Program-made: the position numbers and the translations under genes | The notes under the pieces: generated by a model | Databases searched by the model: none | Seen by the model: only the letters and a program-made list of their open reading frames with translations | Told to the model about the DNA's origin: nothing | From: DAOSXA01 sp964526835 | GTDB taxonomy: Bacteria > Zixibacteria > MSB-5A5 > GN15 > FEB-12 | Length of the DNA stretch: 64,000 nt | Assembly (NCBI GenBank): GCA_964526835.1 | Contig: CAZGMK010000010.1 | Location: 27,565 to 91,564 of the forward strand | Direction of reading: 5' to 3' | Part shown: positions 37,421 through 44,833 of the stretch, in pieces | Position numbering within the stretch: the first letter of the stretch is position 1 | Layout of the letters: every line of letters begins with the position of its first letter

Positions 37421-38551
37421 TCAGGGTGTCTCCTCAAGATCAATCTTGAGCGAGAGGAAGTCCAACATGTCCTTCAGGGCAATGATGCCCACCAACTGAT
37501 TTCCTTGCGTCACCATCATCCGGCTCTTGCCGGTCCTGCGGATCTTCGCGAGAGCGTCCACGGCGTCGGTATGAGGTGAGATCGTGTTCTCGTCATTGCA
37601 TTCGGTTGCGATGTCACGCACGGTCTTCGAATTCCACTCCTCGCGGTCGACATCCTTGACCCTGTCCACTGTGGCGCAGCCGGCCAGGCGTGAATCCTCC
37701 ACTACCGGATACAGCTTGAAGTGATGCCGGTAGATATAATCCTCGATGACCTCGCGAAGGGTCAGTGACGGTGAGACAGTTACCGGATTGGTGCGCATGA
37801 ACCGCTCGATCGACTCGCCTTCCAGTGACTTGCGGATGAGCAATTGCTGATAACTCTGCTGAGCGACCGACCGCAGGAACATCCCGATAAGGACCAGCCA
37901 GATGCCGCCGATGAAGTTTCCAGAGATGAAGTCGATCACTCCCAGAACGATCAGCGCAACGCCGAATCCCGAGCCGATACGCGAGGTTACCCGGGTCGCC
38001 CAGCGCAGATCTTTCTTCCAGGTCCACAGGAGCGAGCGCAGCACTCGGCCGCCATCGAGCGGAAAGGCCGGCAACAGGTTGAACCCCGCCAGAATCAGGT
38101 TCAGAAACCCAAGGTAGATCAACACTCCCTGCACCGGCGTCGACCAACTCTCCCCCGCCACCTGGTAGAGAGCCAACAGCACCAGCCCGATGGCTACACT
38201 GGTGATCGGTCCCGCGATCGCCATCAGCAGCTCGGACCTGGCATCCCGGGGTTCCTCTGTCATCTCGGCCACCCCGCCGAAGATGAACAGGGTGATGCCG
38301 TGCATGGGAATACCGTATCGCCGAGCGACCAGTGAATGGGCGAGTTCGTGCAGCACGATCGATAAGAACAAGCCGATCATACCACCGACGCCCATCCACC
38401 AATAGGCTGAAATTGACAACTCCTGATAGTATTGAGGGAACAGCCCCCTGGCCAGAGACCAGGTGATAAGTACGGCCAGAATCAACCAACTCAGGTCTAC
38501 CTTAACCTCGAACCCGAACAGCTTGAATATCTTTATGGCTTGACCGAACAT
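37421..38551 (-). CDS. Site-2 protease (M50) with CBS domains
   Basis: A 376-aa intramembrane zinc metalloprotease. The first half has about six transmembrane helices, with the zinc motif HELAH (68-72) and the third-ligand motif LLPAFPLDGGRV. The C-terminal ~150 residues form two CBS domains, which often bind adenine nucleotides and may gate activity. The family cleaves membrane proteins such as anti-sigma factors; the target is unknown. An ATG three codons upstream (38560) sits directly on the Shine-Dalgarno, whereas the ATG at 38551 has AGGAG 9 nt away, so I prefer the latter. Confidence 0.92.
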   Translation of the reverse strand: MFGQAIKIFKLFGFEVKVDLSWLILAVLITWSLARGLFPQYYQELSISAYWWMGVGGMIGLFLSIVLHELAHSLVARRYGIPMHGITLFIFGGVAEMTEEPRDARSELLMAIAGPITSVAIGLVLLALYQVAGESWSTPVQGVLIYLGFLNLILAGFNLLPAFPLDGGRVLRSLLWTWKKDLRWATRVTSRIGSGFGVALIVLGVIDFISGNFIGGIWLVLIGMFLRSVAQQSYQQLLIRKSLEGESIERFMRTNPVTVSPSLTLREVIEDYIYRHHFKLYPVVEDSRLAGCATVDRVKDVDREEWNSKTVRDIATECNDENTISPHTDAVDALAKIRRTGKSRMMVTQGNQLVGIIALKDMLDFLSLKIDLEETP

Positions 38552-38789
38552 GCTATTCATCTCCTCTCACCCACCCGCTGTCAGCCCTGCCATAAGGTCC
38601 GTCTTGCGCCCGGACAACCGGCCGACCCGGGTGTTCATAGATTCTAACATGGCTCCGGGCGGGGTGTTCCCCGGGGGCGGTGATGCCTGTCAGGGGTCTG
38701 ATCGAGTCCAGCGCCAACGGCGTCGGCTGCCTTCGGAGGGACCGGCGCCGGATCGGCCCCAAGTTCGGTCCACTTGCGCCGGAAAAAGC

Positions 38790-38819
38790 TTGCTGGCCCA
38801 GCCGCCGGTCAGTTATCTC
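38790..38819 (+). promoter_or_regulatory. Candidate promoter of the UPF0316-type gene
   Basis: TTGCTG (38790-38795), an 18-bp spacer and TATCTC (38814-38819), ending 7 nt before the ATG at 38827. With no Shine-Dalgarno present, this again suggests a leaderless mRNA. Hexamer matches are moderate. Confidence 0.3.
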
Positions 38820-38826
38820 TGCTGTC

Positions 38827-39432
38827 ATGGAAGCTTCCTCATCCGATTTCCTGTTCTACCTGCCGCCGCTGGTGGTGACGGTCCTCATTTTCGTGGCGCG
38901 TATCATCGATGTCTCGCTCGGCACCATTCGGATCATCGTGGTCGCCCGCGGTGCTCGCGCCGTGGCCTCCCTGCTGGGTTTCTTCGAGGTGCTGATCTGG
39001 CTGCTGACCATCGGTCAGATCATGCAGAATCTGAGCAGCATCGAGAACTACCTTGCCTACGCTGCGGGCTTCGCGACCGGCACCTTCGTCGGTATGTCCC
39101 TGGATCGACGTATGGCCATCGGTAGTGTTATGGTGCGGATTGTCATCCCTCGGGACAAAGCGGCCAACCTGCTGGAAAGACTCGGGGAGCTGGGCTACCG
39201 GATAACCTATCTGGACGCCCAGGGCGCCAAGACCCCGGTGAAGGTGGTCTTCACGGTGGTCCCCCGGACTCAGCTTGAGCGAATGCTTCGCAGCCTCCGC
39301 CAGTTTGATCCCAACGCCTTCTACACGATCGAAGATGTCCGCCAGGCCCGTCATCCTATCGACGACACAGTCGCCCCCGCGACCCGGCATAATCTGCTGC
39401 AGCCGTTCTACTTCTTCCGCAAAGGCAAATAG
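38827..39432 (+). CDS. UPF0316/DUF5698-type membrane protein with DUF2179 domain
   Basis: A 201-aa protein with three N-terminal transmembrane helices (FLFYLPPLVVTVLIFVARIIDVSLGTIRIIVVARG... FFEVLIWLLTIG... YLAYAAGFATGTFVG) and a C-terminal cytoplasmic DUF2179-like alpha/beta domain (VRIVIPRDKAANLLERLGELGYRITYL). This matches the UPF0316 family of unknown function; the C-terminal domain is shared with YitT-type proteins and some c-di-AMP-related proteins. The frame is open upstream to 38680, but the family begins at MEASSSDF, so I use ATG 38827. No Shine-Dalgarno. Confidence 0.82.
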   Translation: MEASSSDFLFYLPPLVVTVLIFVARIIDVSLGTIRIIVVARGARAVASLLGFFEVLIWLLTIGQIMQNLSSIENYLAYAAGFATGTFVGMSLDRRMAIGSVMVRIVIPRDKAANLLERLGELGYRITYLDAQGAKTPVKVVFTVVPRTQLERMLRSLRQFDPNAFYTIEDVRQARHPIDDTVAPATRHNLLQPFYFFRKGK

Positions 39433-39700
39433 CGGCGATCAGGGCATAGAAGAAGGGCGGCCGCTGACCAGACCGCCCATCGGATAACTCTACTCACAGA
39501 ACAGGAAACAGGAGGCAATGTTCTCGTTAGTTCTAATACGGGTATGTTCGGAATTAGTTCTACTGATATTGGGAAATCGACGGTTGGGACGCAAACAATG
39601 CGTCGCCGGGTTATGACTCACGACGCCCGGGCGAGGCCACGCATAATCGGGGAATGGGGTAAGTGTACAGCTTCCGGGAAAGTTGCCCGCGCCCCACTAA
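39433..39700. other. Short non-coding gap
   Basis: No gene seen in 268 bp between the UPF0316-type gene and the SRP RNA terminator. A hairpin with GGGCGG/CCGCCC arms (39455-39478) shortly after the stop codon could be a weak terminator; it lacks a T-tract. Confidence 0.4.
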
Positions 39701-39733
39701 TGAAAGCCCCGCCGGGAATTAATCCGGCGGGGC
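39701..39733 (-). terminator. Rho-independent terminator of the SRP RNA
   Basis: On the minus strand GCCCCGCCGG, an 8-nt loop and CCGGCGGGGC are followed by TTTCATT, directly after the SRP RNA 3' end. Confidence 0.85.
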
Positions 39734-39735
39734 GT

Positions 39736-40004
39736 TACCTCGTGCACCCACCGTCGAACCGCTGCCGCAAACCGATCCACCCAGCCAGCTCAGGCCGGGT
39801 GACCCTGCAACACACACCAGGGACTACTTACCGCTGCTACCTTCCGGTCCTGACGGGGTTCATAGGCTGCTGTTGTACAGGACCCAGCCATCAACACCGC
39901 TTAGGTTTCACGATAGGCGACCGCAAAGCCCTCAGGTGGGAATTCAACCCCGGTATAGCGGATTCCGGGTTACAGGGCACCGCTAGCTCCCCGTCTAGCA
40001 CGAT
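39736..40004 (-). ncRNA. ffs: Signal recognition particle RNA, large bacterial type with Alu domain
   Basis: About 270 nt. The S-domain core GTCAGGACCGGAAGGTAGCAGC (helix 8, Ffh-binding) is unmistakable. The 5' part GTGCTAGACGGGGAGCTAGC, followed by GGTGCCCTGTAACCCGGAATCCGC, and the 3' part ACGGTGGGTGCACGAGGTAA match, block for block, the Alu-domain ends of the long SRP RNA of Bacillus subtilis. So this is the long form, not the ~110-nt 4.5S RNA of most Gram-negative bacteria. The ends are estimated from that comparison and from the adjacent terminator. It lies downstream of tRNA-Ala on the same strand. Confidence 0.93.
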
Positions 40005-40107
40005 TCACTTCCTTACTCGATTGACGAGAAAGTCGCCTCGAATCAGGCGCTGGAATCGCGCTTCCCACAAAAGAGTGGGCGGAACAATCATTGCCAAAGA
40101 ACCAAAG

Positions 40108-40124
40108 GCGGCCACAATGGCCGC
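40108..40124 (-). terminator. Possible terminator after tRNA-Ala
   Basis: GCGGCCA-TTG-TGGCCGC hairpin 11 nt after the tRNA-Ala, followed on the minus strand by the T-rich CTTTGGTTCTTTGG. The T-run is imperfect. Confidence 0.45.
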
Positions 40125-40134
40125 GAAAACAGTT

Positions 40135-40207
40135 TGGAGCAGATGGGGATCGAACCCACGGCCTCCACGTTGCGAACGTGGCGCTCTCCCAGCTGAGCTA
40201 CTGCCCC
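40135..40207 (-). tRNA. tRNA-Ala (anticodon CGC)
   Basis: A full cloverleaf on the minus strand with anticodon loop TTCGCAA (CGC, reading GCG), D-arm GCTCAGCTGGGAGAGC and T-arm GTGGGTTCGATCCCCAT. The acceptor GGGGCAG/CTGCTCC contains the G3-U70 wobble pair, the alanine identity element. No CCA is encoded. Confidence 0.96.
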
Positions 40208-40430
40208 GTCGTAGTCGTTCACTCATCTTCGCGCGTCCCACCCGGGGGGTGGAGCACCCGATTTGCCTGCGAGACCCGAGCCTGGCCCGCCCTCGCAGCT
40301 TTTGAACATAACATTATACGCCTACTCTGCCAAGCGGTTTTTGGGAGGACCAGCCGAGCATCCAGGGCGCTCAGTTGTCGCGGTCTGTACGAATGTCAGT
40401 CAGCCTGGCCTCCCCGGCCACTGCGGGAAA

Positions 40431-40446
40431 GCCGGCAGCCGCCGGC
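40431..40446 (-). terminator. Weak hairpin after acr3
   Basis: GCCGGC-GGCT-GCCGGC on the minus strand, just after the acr3 stop codon, followed by TTTCCC. A possible end of the ars operon; the T-tract is short. Confidence 0.4.
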
Positions 40447-40449
40447 CAG

Positions 40450-41532
40450 TCATGCCCGGCACTTTCTGACTTCCACCTCACCACCGGCGAAGAACCTCTT
40501 TCGGAAGTACAAGGCGACATTGACCAGACCGATCAGCACCGGGACCTCCACCAACGGACCGATTACCGCCGCAAACGCGACCCCGGAATTGATTCCGAAG
40601 ACCCCTACGGCCACGGCGATAGCCAGCTCGAAGTTATTGGAAGCTGCCGTGAAGCTGAGCGTTGTCGATTTGGCGTAATCCGCCTTCGCCTTCATGCTGA
40701 GGAAGAAACTGACCAGGAACATCAGTACGAAGTAGATAAGCAGCGGAATGGCGATTCGGACCACGTCCATCGGGATCCTGACGATCAGCTCGCCCTTGAG
40801 CGAAAACATCACAAAGATGGTGAACAGCAGTGCAATCAATGTGATCGGACTGATTCTCGGGACAAACTCACGATGATACCATTCCTTCCCCTTGGCCTTG
40901 ATGAAGACCAGCCGGGTCAGAACACCCGCAATGAACGGGACACCGAGATATATAAAGACACTCTCCGCAATTTCACCCATAGTGATCTGAACCACGGCTC
41001 CTTCGAGTCCAAGCAGGGGTGGTAGCTTGGTTACGAATACCCAGGCGAAAAGCGAATAGAAGAGCACCTGAAACACGGAGTTGAATGCCACCAACCCGGC
41101 GGCGTACTCGGGATCGCCGTCAGCCAGATCGTTCCAGACAATGACCATGGCGATGCATCGCGCCAGACCGATCATTATCAGGCCAACCATATACTCGGGA
41201 TGCCCGGAAAGAAACACGACCGCCAGCGCAAACATCAGGATCGGTCCGATAACCCAATTCTGAACAAGGCTCAGCGCGAGGATCTTGTAGTTCCGAAACA
41301 CGCGTCCCATCTCTTCGTAGCGGACTTTGGCCAGCGGCGGGTACATCATCAGGATCAGGCCGATAGCGATCGGGATATTCGTTGTCCCGACCGAGAATGT
41401 TTCCCAGAGACCTGCGATGCCCGGGTAGAAATGACCGATCCCCACCCCAGCCGCCATGGCAGTGAATATCCATACCGTCAGGTATCGGTCCAGAAAACCC
41501 AATCTTCGGACAACTGATGCCTTAGCAGTCAT
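40450..41532 (-). CDS. acr3: ACR3 family arsenite efflux permease
   Basis: A 360-aa membrane exporter of arsenite (and often antimonite) with about ten transmembrane helices. The family's essential Cys is Cys126 in GLARCIAMVIVWNDLA, and the SFTAASNNFELAIAVAVG segment is also diagnostic. It removes the As(III) made by ArsC. It is the last gene of an operon that runs small membrane protein - arsR - arsC - acr3, 63 nt after arsC. ATG at 41530-41532. Confidence 0.96.
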   Translation of the reverse strand: MTAKASVVRRLGFLDRYLTVWIFTAMAAGVGIGHFYPGIAGLWETFSVGTTNIPIAIGLILMMYPPLAKVRYEEMGRVFRNYKILALSLVQNWVIGPILMFALAVVFLSGHPEYMVGLIMIGLARCIAMVIVWNDLADGDPEYAAGLVAFNSVFQVLFYSLFAWVFVTKLPPLLGLEGAVVQITMGEIAESVFIYLGVPFIAGVLTRLVFIKAKGKEWYHREFVPRISPITLIALLFTIFVMFSLKGELIVRIPMDVVRIAIPLLIYFVLMFLVSFFLSMKAKADYAKSTTLSFTAASNNFELAIAVAVGVFGINSGVAFAAVIGPLVEVPVLIGLVNVALYFRKRFFAGGEVEVRKCRA

Positions 41533-41595
41533 ACAATCTACTCCCTCGTGTTCGGTGGCTTGATCGACTTCTCCAATGCACAGGAACTCCTGTCC

Positions 41596-42039
41596 TCACG
41601 GATTTGATCCTGATCGTCGCGGCAGCGACTGGGGAAGTGTCTCCACAAATTCCCTGATCTCATCGCGCACACGGCGATAGTGCGACAGGGCCTCGTCTTC
41701 GGACTGCGCCGTCCTGGCCAGCCGCGGTGGGTCGTCGAAACCGTGGTGGACCTTGACAGCGTTTCCCGGGAAGACCGGGCAGTTCCGGTCGGCATCCGAG
41801 CAGACGGTTATGACATAGTCAAAATCTCGCACTTCCAGGTCGGCGACAGTTTTCGACCGGTGTCCCGAAATATCCACTCCCGCCTCGGCCATCACCCTGA
41901 CGGCGTCGGGGTTGAGCCCATGACTCTCGGTGCCGGCCGAGTAGGCGTCAATAGTATCACTCTTGAGCTTCCGCGCCCAGCCCTCGGCCATCTGGCTCCG
42001 GCATGAGTTGCCGGTGCACAAAAACAGTATTCTCAACAT
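41596..42039 (-). CDS. arsC: Arsenate reductase, thioredoxin-coupled (LMW-PTP fold)
   Basis: A 147-aa enzyme that reduces arsenate to arsenite through a Cys triad recycled by thioredoxin. The P-loop is CTGNSCRS (Cys8, Arg14), and the redox pair is Cys80/Cys87 in VCSDADRNCPVF. The spacing equals that of Staphylococcus aureus ArsC (10, 82, 89) shifted by two. Its start overlaps the arsR stop by 7 nt, so translation is coupled; acr3 follows. Thioredoxin-like genes lie further along the same island. Confidence 0.96.
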   Translation of the reverse strand: MLRILFLCTGNSCRSQMAEGWARKLKSDTIDAYSAGTESHGLNPDAVRVMAEAGVDISGHRSKTVADLEVRDFDYVITVCSDADRNCPVFPGNAVKVHHGFDDPPRLARTAQSEDEALSHYRRVRDEIREFVETLPQSLPRRSGSNP

Positions 42040-42410
42040 TTCCGTTGCCTTTCGCAGAGTTCTTCGGGGTTGAGCTTGAGAATCTTCTTCAGACGAACAG
42101 CGTCTGCTTTGGCCTGTCGCGTATGTTGGGCTGTCTGCAGGATCATCCGAAGAGCGGCTTTAGGGATACCCCCGGCGTTCGATTGCGACAGGCTGTAGTA
42201 GACCCACCGCCCCTTCTTCCGGGACTCCACCAGGCCTGCCTCTTTGAGTATCTGCAGGTGTTTGGAGACGGTGGAAGGGGCCAGTTCGAGCAGTTCCACG
42301 ATCTGGCAGACGCACAATTCATAATCCCGCAGAGCCAGAACCGCCCGCATTCTCGTTTCGTCGCCAAGGGCCCTGAGGGCCTTCACTTCGGGAACAGTGT
42401 TCACTGTCAT
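42033..42410 (-). CDS. arsR: ArsR family metalloregulator (copy 1)
   Basis: A 125-aa winged-helix repressor. The metal-sensing motif ELCVCQ (Cys33, Cys35) in the alpha-3 helix is the As(III)/Sb(III) site of classical ArsR, and the recognition helix is APSTVSKHLQILKEAGLV. ATG at 42408-42410 with AGGTGA upstream; a TTG five codons earlier is less likely. It should bind the palindrome overlapping the -10 at 42740-42763 and repress its own operon. It is similar in sequence to the second ArsR at 46976-47386, whose promoter has nearly the same palindrome. Confidence 0.94.
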   Translation of the reverse strand: MTVNTVPEVKALRALGDETRMRAVLALRDYELCVCQIVELLELAPSTVSKHLQILKEAGLVESRKKGRWVYYSLSQSNAGGIPKAALRMILQTAQHTRQAKADAVRLKKILKLNPEELCERQRKC

Positions 42411-42441
42411 CGCTTCACCTGTCAATCTATGTCATCACCGA

Positions 42442-42666
42442 TCACTTGATCCCACAAGCCAAAACCAGCAGACCGAGATTGGATATCATCCCGATTGTTA
42501 TGTACAAGCGGCACCAGGGATCTTCGCGCAATCGCACGAAGTCTCCTGCCCCTTCGGCGCCAATTTTGGCTGCCCGCTTCCGAATGAGCGACAGCGCCCC
42601 TTGCCAGACAAAGCCGGCAGCGGCTGCCAGTGCGAGATACGAACATATGATCACAAACGTATTCAT
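42442..42666 (-). CDS. Small membrane protein at head of ars operon
   Basis: A 74-aa protein of unknown function with two hydrophobic helices (FVIICSYLALAAAAGFVW and LYITIGMISNLGLLVLACGI) joined by a basic loop. It is the first gene after the ars promoter and 31 nt upstream of arsR. The frame is open to 42753, but the ATG at 42664-42666 begins directly with the first helix and lies after the operator. The ribosome-binding site is poor (GAGG at 13 nt). I do not recognise the family. Confidence 0.6.
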   Translation of the reverse strand: MNTFVIICSYLALAAAAGFVWQGALSLIRKRAAKIGAEGAGDFVRLREDPWCRLYITIGMISNLGLLVLACGIK

Positions 42667-42739
42667 CAGGCGACTTTCGCCTCGTCGGTGAATCCGGCTG
42701 AACAGTATCACCCGGCCAGTCGGCATTCTGTACACGCCC

Positions 42740-42788
42740 ATATTTCGCCACATAACGAATTATATACCAGGTTTGTTCCCCGTGTCAA
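42740..42788 (-). promoter_or_regulatory. ars operon promoter with overlapping ArsR operator
   Basis: On the minus strand TTGACA (42783-42788, consensus), an 18-bp spacer and TATAAT (42759-42764, consensus). A palindrome ATAATTCG-N8-CGAAATAT (42740-42763) overlaps the -10 and the start point. The same palindrome with perfect arms occurs at the second arsR promoter (47397-47420), so this is very probably the ArsR binding site. Confidence 0.85.
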
Positions 42789-42943
42789 GTAATTCTGACA
42801 GGCTGCCGCCGGGTGGGTGGTCGGCCTTCGAAGTGATTAAGGAAGCAGTGGTGCTCTGCGGGACACCGGACACTTTCGGTACCGACAAGGATAGTCATGT
42901 GATGATGCGTTGCGGACGCTGCAAGGAGTGCCCCGCCCGCCCA

Positions 42944-44137
42944 TCACCTCGGAGCAACAATGTAATAACGGCAGGTCATTTCCGGCTGATAGGCGTCGTT
43001 GGTCAGTATCTTTACATCTCCGGAGACATTCCGGTCCAGAGTCAGCGCCTCTGCGCTGGGTTTGGCCCTGACCACGTATTGCTGCCCGGCCACAACCGTA
43101 TCAACCTCGAGAATCATCCGACCGTCGGTGTCGGCGACGCCCAGGAGCCGGAGATCACCAGCCCGGCCGGTGCTGGTTACCTGTATTGTCTGCGTGGCGG
43201 GACTCACCGCCGACCGTGATTCGTCGATGGTGAACCGTACGGTCTCCGGGGCCACCTCGATGTTTCCGATGATATTCCCTCTAATGCGCATGCTGGAGTT
43301 CTCGTGTGAGCCGTCGGACAGCGCTGCGGTGATGGTTGCGTTGAGCTTGCCGGGCGGCGCCTCTGGCGTCACCCTCACTTCGACCTCGATGCGCCCGTCG
43401 TCGCTGTTGGCCGCGCCGATCGCCCTGGCGATTACGTACGGCGCTTTCGTGCTCAGTTCGATCAGGCCTCTCTTTGACGGATCCCGGACGACGAGAATCG
43501 CTGTGTCGGTGGTCAATTCGCCCATCAGGATACGGTCGAAGTTCAGGTGGTACTCCTCGAAGCCGAATTGAATTTCGACCAGCGCCGTGACCTGCAGCGT
43601 GGTCCTGGGCTTATTGGGGTCGTTCGACTCGACGGTAATCGACTGTTTCTGCCGGCCCTTCTTGCGGCCGGAACTGAAAGTTACTTCTATCTGTCCTTCC
43701 CCACCCGGGGGAATGGCCGCCTCCGTGAGGACGGCCGCGGTGCAGCCTCACGAGCCCTTGGCTCGTATGAGTTTCAGGGGTTCGTCGCCGATGTTCTGAA
43801 CCGCAAAGGTGTGCGAGACCTTGTCTCCCTGCGAAATGGTGCCGAAATCGTACGATGGTTCGGGCAGGTGGATGGATGGTCCCCCGCCGACGGCTCCCGA
43901 GGGCTGGTTACTGTTCGACTGCGAAGCGAGTGACTGACCGGAAGCGGCTGATTCTGCGGCCGAGGTGACACCACCTGAATCACGACTCAGCCAGACAATT
44001 GCCAGCACCCCAACCAGCACGATGCCGAGAGCGAAGATCAGAAAGGAACGAAAACGGCCGGGGGTTCTCGCGGTCGGTGATTTCTCGGATTGAGCGGTGG
44101 GTTGCGGCTGTTGATTCCTTTTCTTTCTCTTACTCAT
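42944..44137 (-). CDS. DUF1573 protein with in-frame UGA at the conserved Cys: candidate selenoprotein
   Basis: Read through the TGA at 43748-43750, this is a 397-aa protein. It has a basic N-terminus, one transmembrane helix (~32-50), a Ser/Gly linker, a DUF1573 domain (~88-170), then further beta-sandwich sequence to the end. DUF1573 normally carries S-C-G-C-T; here it reads KGS-UGA-GCTAAVL, so UGA (codon 130) stands exactly where the first Cys belongs. Conserved DUF1573 sequence continues without a frameshift (IPPGGEGQIEVTF, then ITVESNDPNKP). UGA is a stop elsewhere in this window. I infer selenocysteine; a nonsense mutation or sequencing error remains possible. ATG has AAGGGGG upstream and overlaps the ABC ATPase stop by 8 nt. 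The protein is probably anchored facing the periplasm. Confidence 0.7.
43715..43736 (-). promoter_or_regulatory. Candidate bacterial SECIS hairpin
   Basis: It begins 11 nt after the in-frame UGA. GGCCG pairs with CGGCC, then a bulged U, then CCU pairs with AGG, closing loop CACGG about 20 nt after the UGA. Bacterial SECIS elements lie in this distance range and have a bulged U, but they usually have a G among the first loop bases, which is not clear here. A second hairpin, CGAGCC-AAG-GGCTCG, ends directly before the UGA. Confidence 0.4.
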
Positions 44138-44831
44138 CGTGTCCCCCTTGCTGAAAGTCGCTCGGCTCTGAGATCAGCATCCCTTCGCGGAGCTTCAGCG
44201 CAGTCCCGGCTCTCGCCGCCGCTTGCGGGCTGTGTGTCACCATGATAACAGTCTTACCATGATTCTCGTTCAGGCCCTGAAGGATGTCCAGAATCTCGTC
44301 CGCCAGAGACGGGTCCAGGTTGCCAGTCGGTTCGTCGGCCAGGATGACATCCGGATCATTGCCGAGAGCGCGGGCGATTGCGACTCGCTGCTGCTGCCCG
44401 ACCGAGAGCTCCCGCGGAAGAAAGTCACTCCGATCTGCCAATCCGATTGTTTTCAGTAACTCCAGGGCACGTGTTCTGGGTTCCGTCCCGTTTCCCCCGG
44501 AGGGGAGCATCGGCAACATCACATTTTCCACCGCCGTCAGGTACGGCACAAGATTGAATGTCTGCAGTACGAAGCCTATAGTTCGGTTGCGAAAGGCGGC
44601 CAGGCGTGAAGCCGACAGGTCGTAGAGACTCTGGTCGGAATAGCTCACCGTCCCCGCGCTGGGCTGTATGAGGCCACCCAACGACAGCAACAGGGTCGTC
44701 TTTCCGGAACCAGACGGACCTGTTACCGCCACGAAGCTGCCGACATCGATGCTAAGTGATACATCTCTTAGCGCATGGACGCTCTGCTTAGAGCGAGTAT
44801 ATGTCTTTCTGAGGTCTCTGATGTCTATCAC
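44130..44831 (-). CDS. ABC transporter ATP-binding protein (LolD/MacB type)
   Basis: A 233-aa ATPase. Walker A is GPSGSGKTTLL, the signature is LSVGQQQRVAIARAL, Walker B is VILADEPTGNLD, and the switch His is in MVTHS. The PTGNLD form is typical of the LolD/MacB/FtsE group that works with FtsX-type permeases. The frame is open further upstream, but the GTG at 44829-44831 has AGGAG 7 nt ahead and lies 2 nt after the permease stop codon. It is coupled upstream to the permease and downstream (8-nt overlap) to the DUF1573 gene. Confidence 0.93.
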   Translation of the reverse strand: MIDIRDLRKTYTRSKQSVHALRDVSLSIDVGSFVAVTGPSGSGKTTLLLSLGGLIQPSAGTVSYSDQSLYDLSASRLAAFRNRTIGFVLQTFNLVPYLTAVENVMLPMLPSGGNGTEPRTRALELLKTIGLADRSDFLPRELSVGQQQRVAIARALGNDPDVILADEPTGNLDPSLADEILDILQGLNENHGKTVIMVTHSPQAAARAGTALKLREGMLISEPSDFQQGGHDE

Positions 44832-44833
44832 AC

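Noticed and set aside
39544..41025. Plus-strand frames over the SRP RNA, tRNA-Ala and acr3
   Set aside because: They translate antisense of structural RNAs and of a clear arsenite permease.
42789..42943. Possible gene between the DUF1573 gene and the ars promoter
   Set aside because: Only short frames without start signals. The stretch appears to be the 3' end of one transcript and the upstream region of the next; no clear terminator was found.
43748..43750. UGA read as a reassigned sense codon for the whole genome
   Set aside because: Many genes here (for example the MCE gene and the RND-adaptor overlaps) end in TGA at family-typical lengths, so a global code change is excluded; only site-specific recoding remains.
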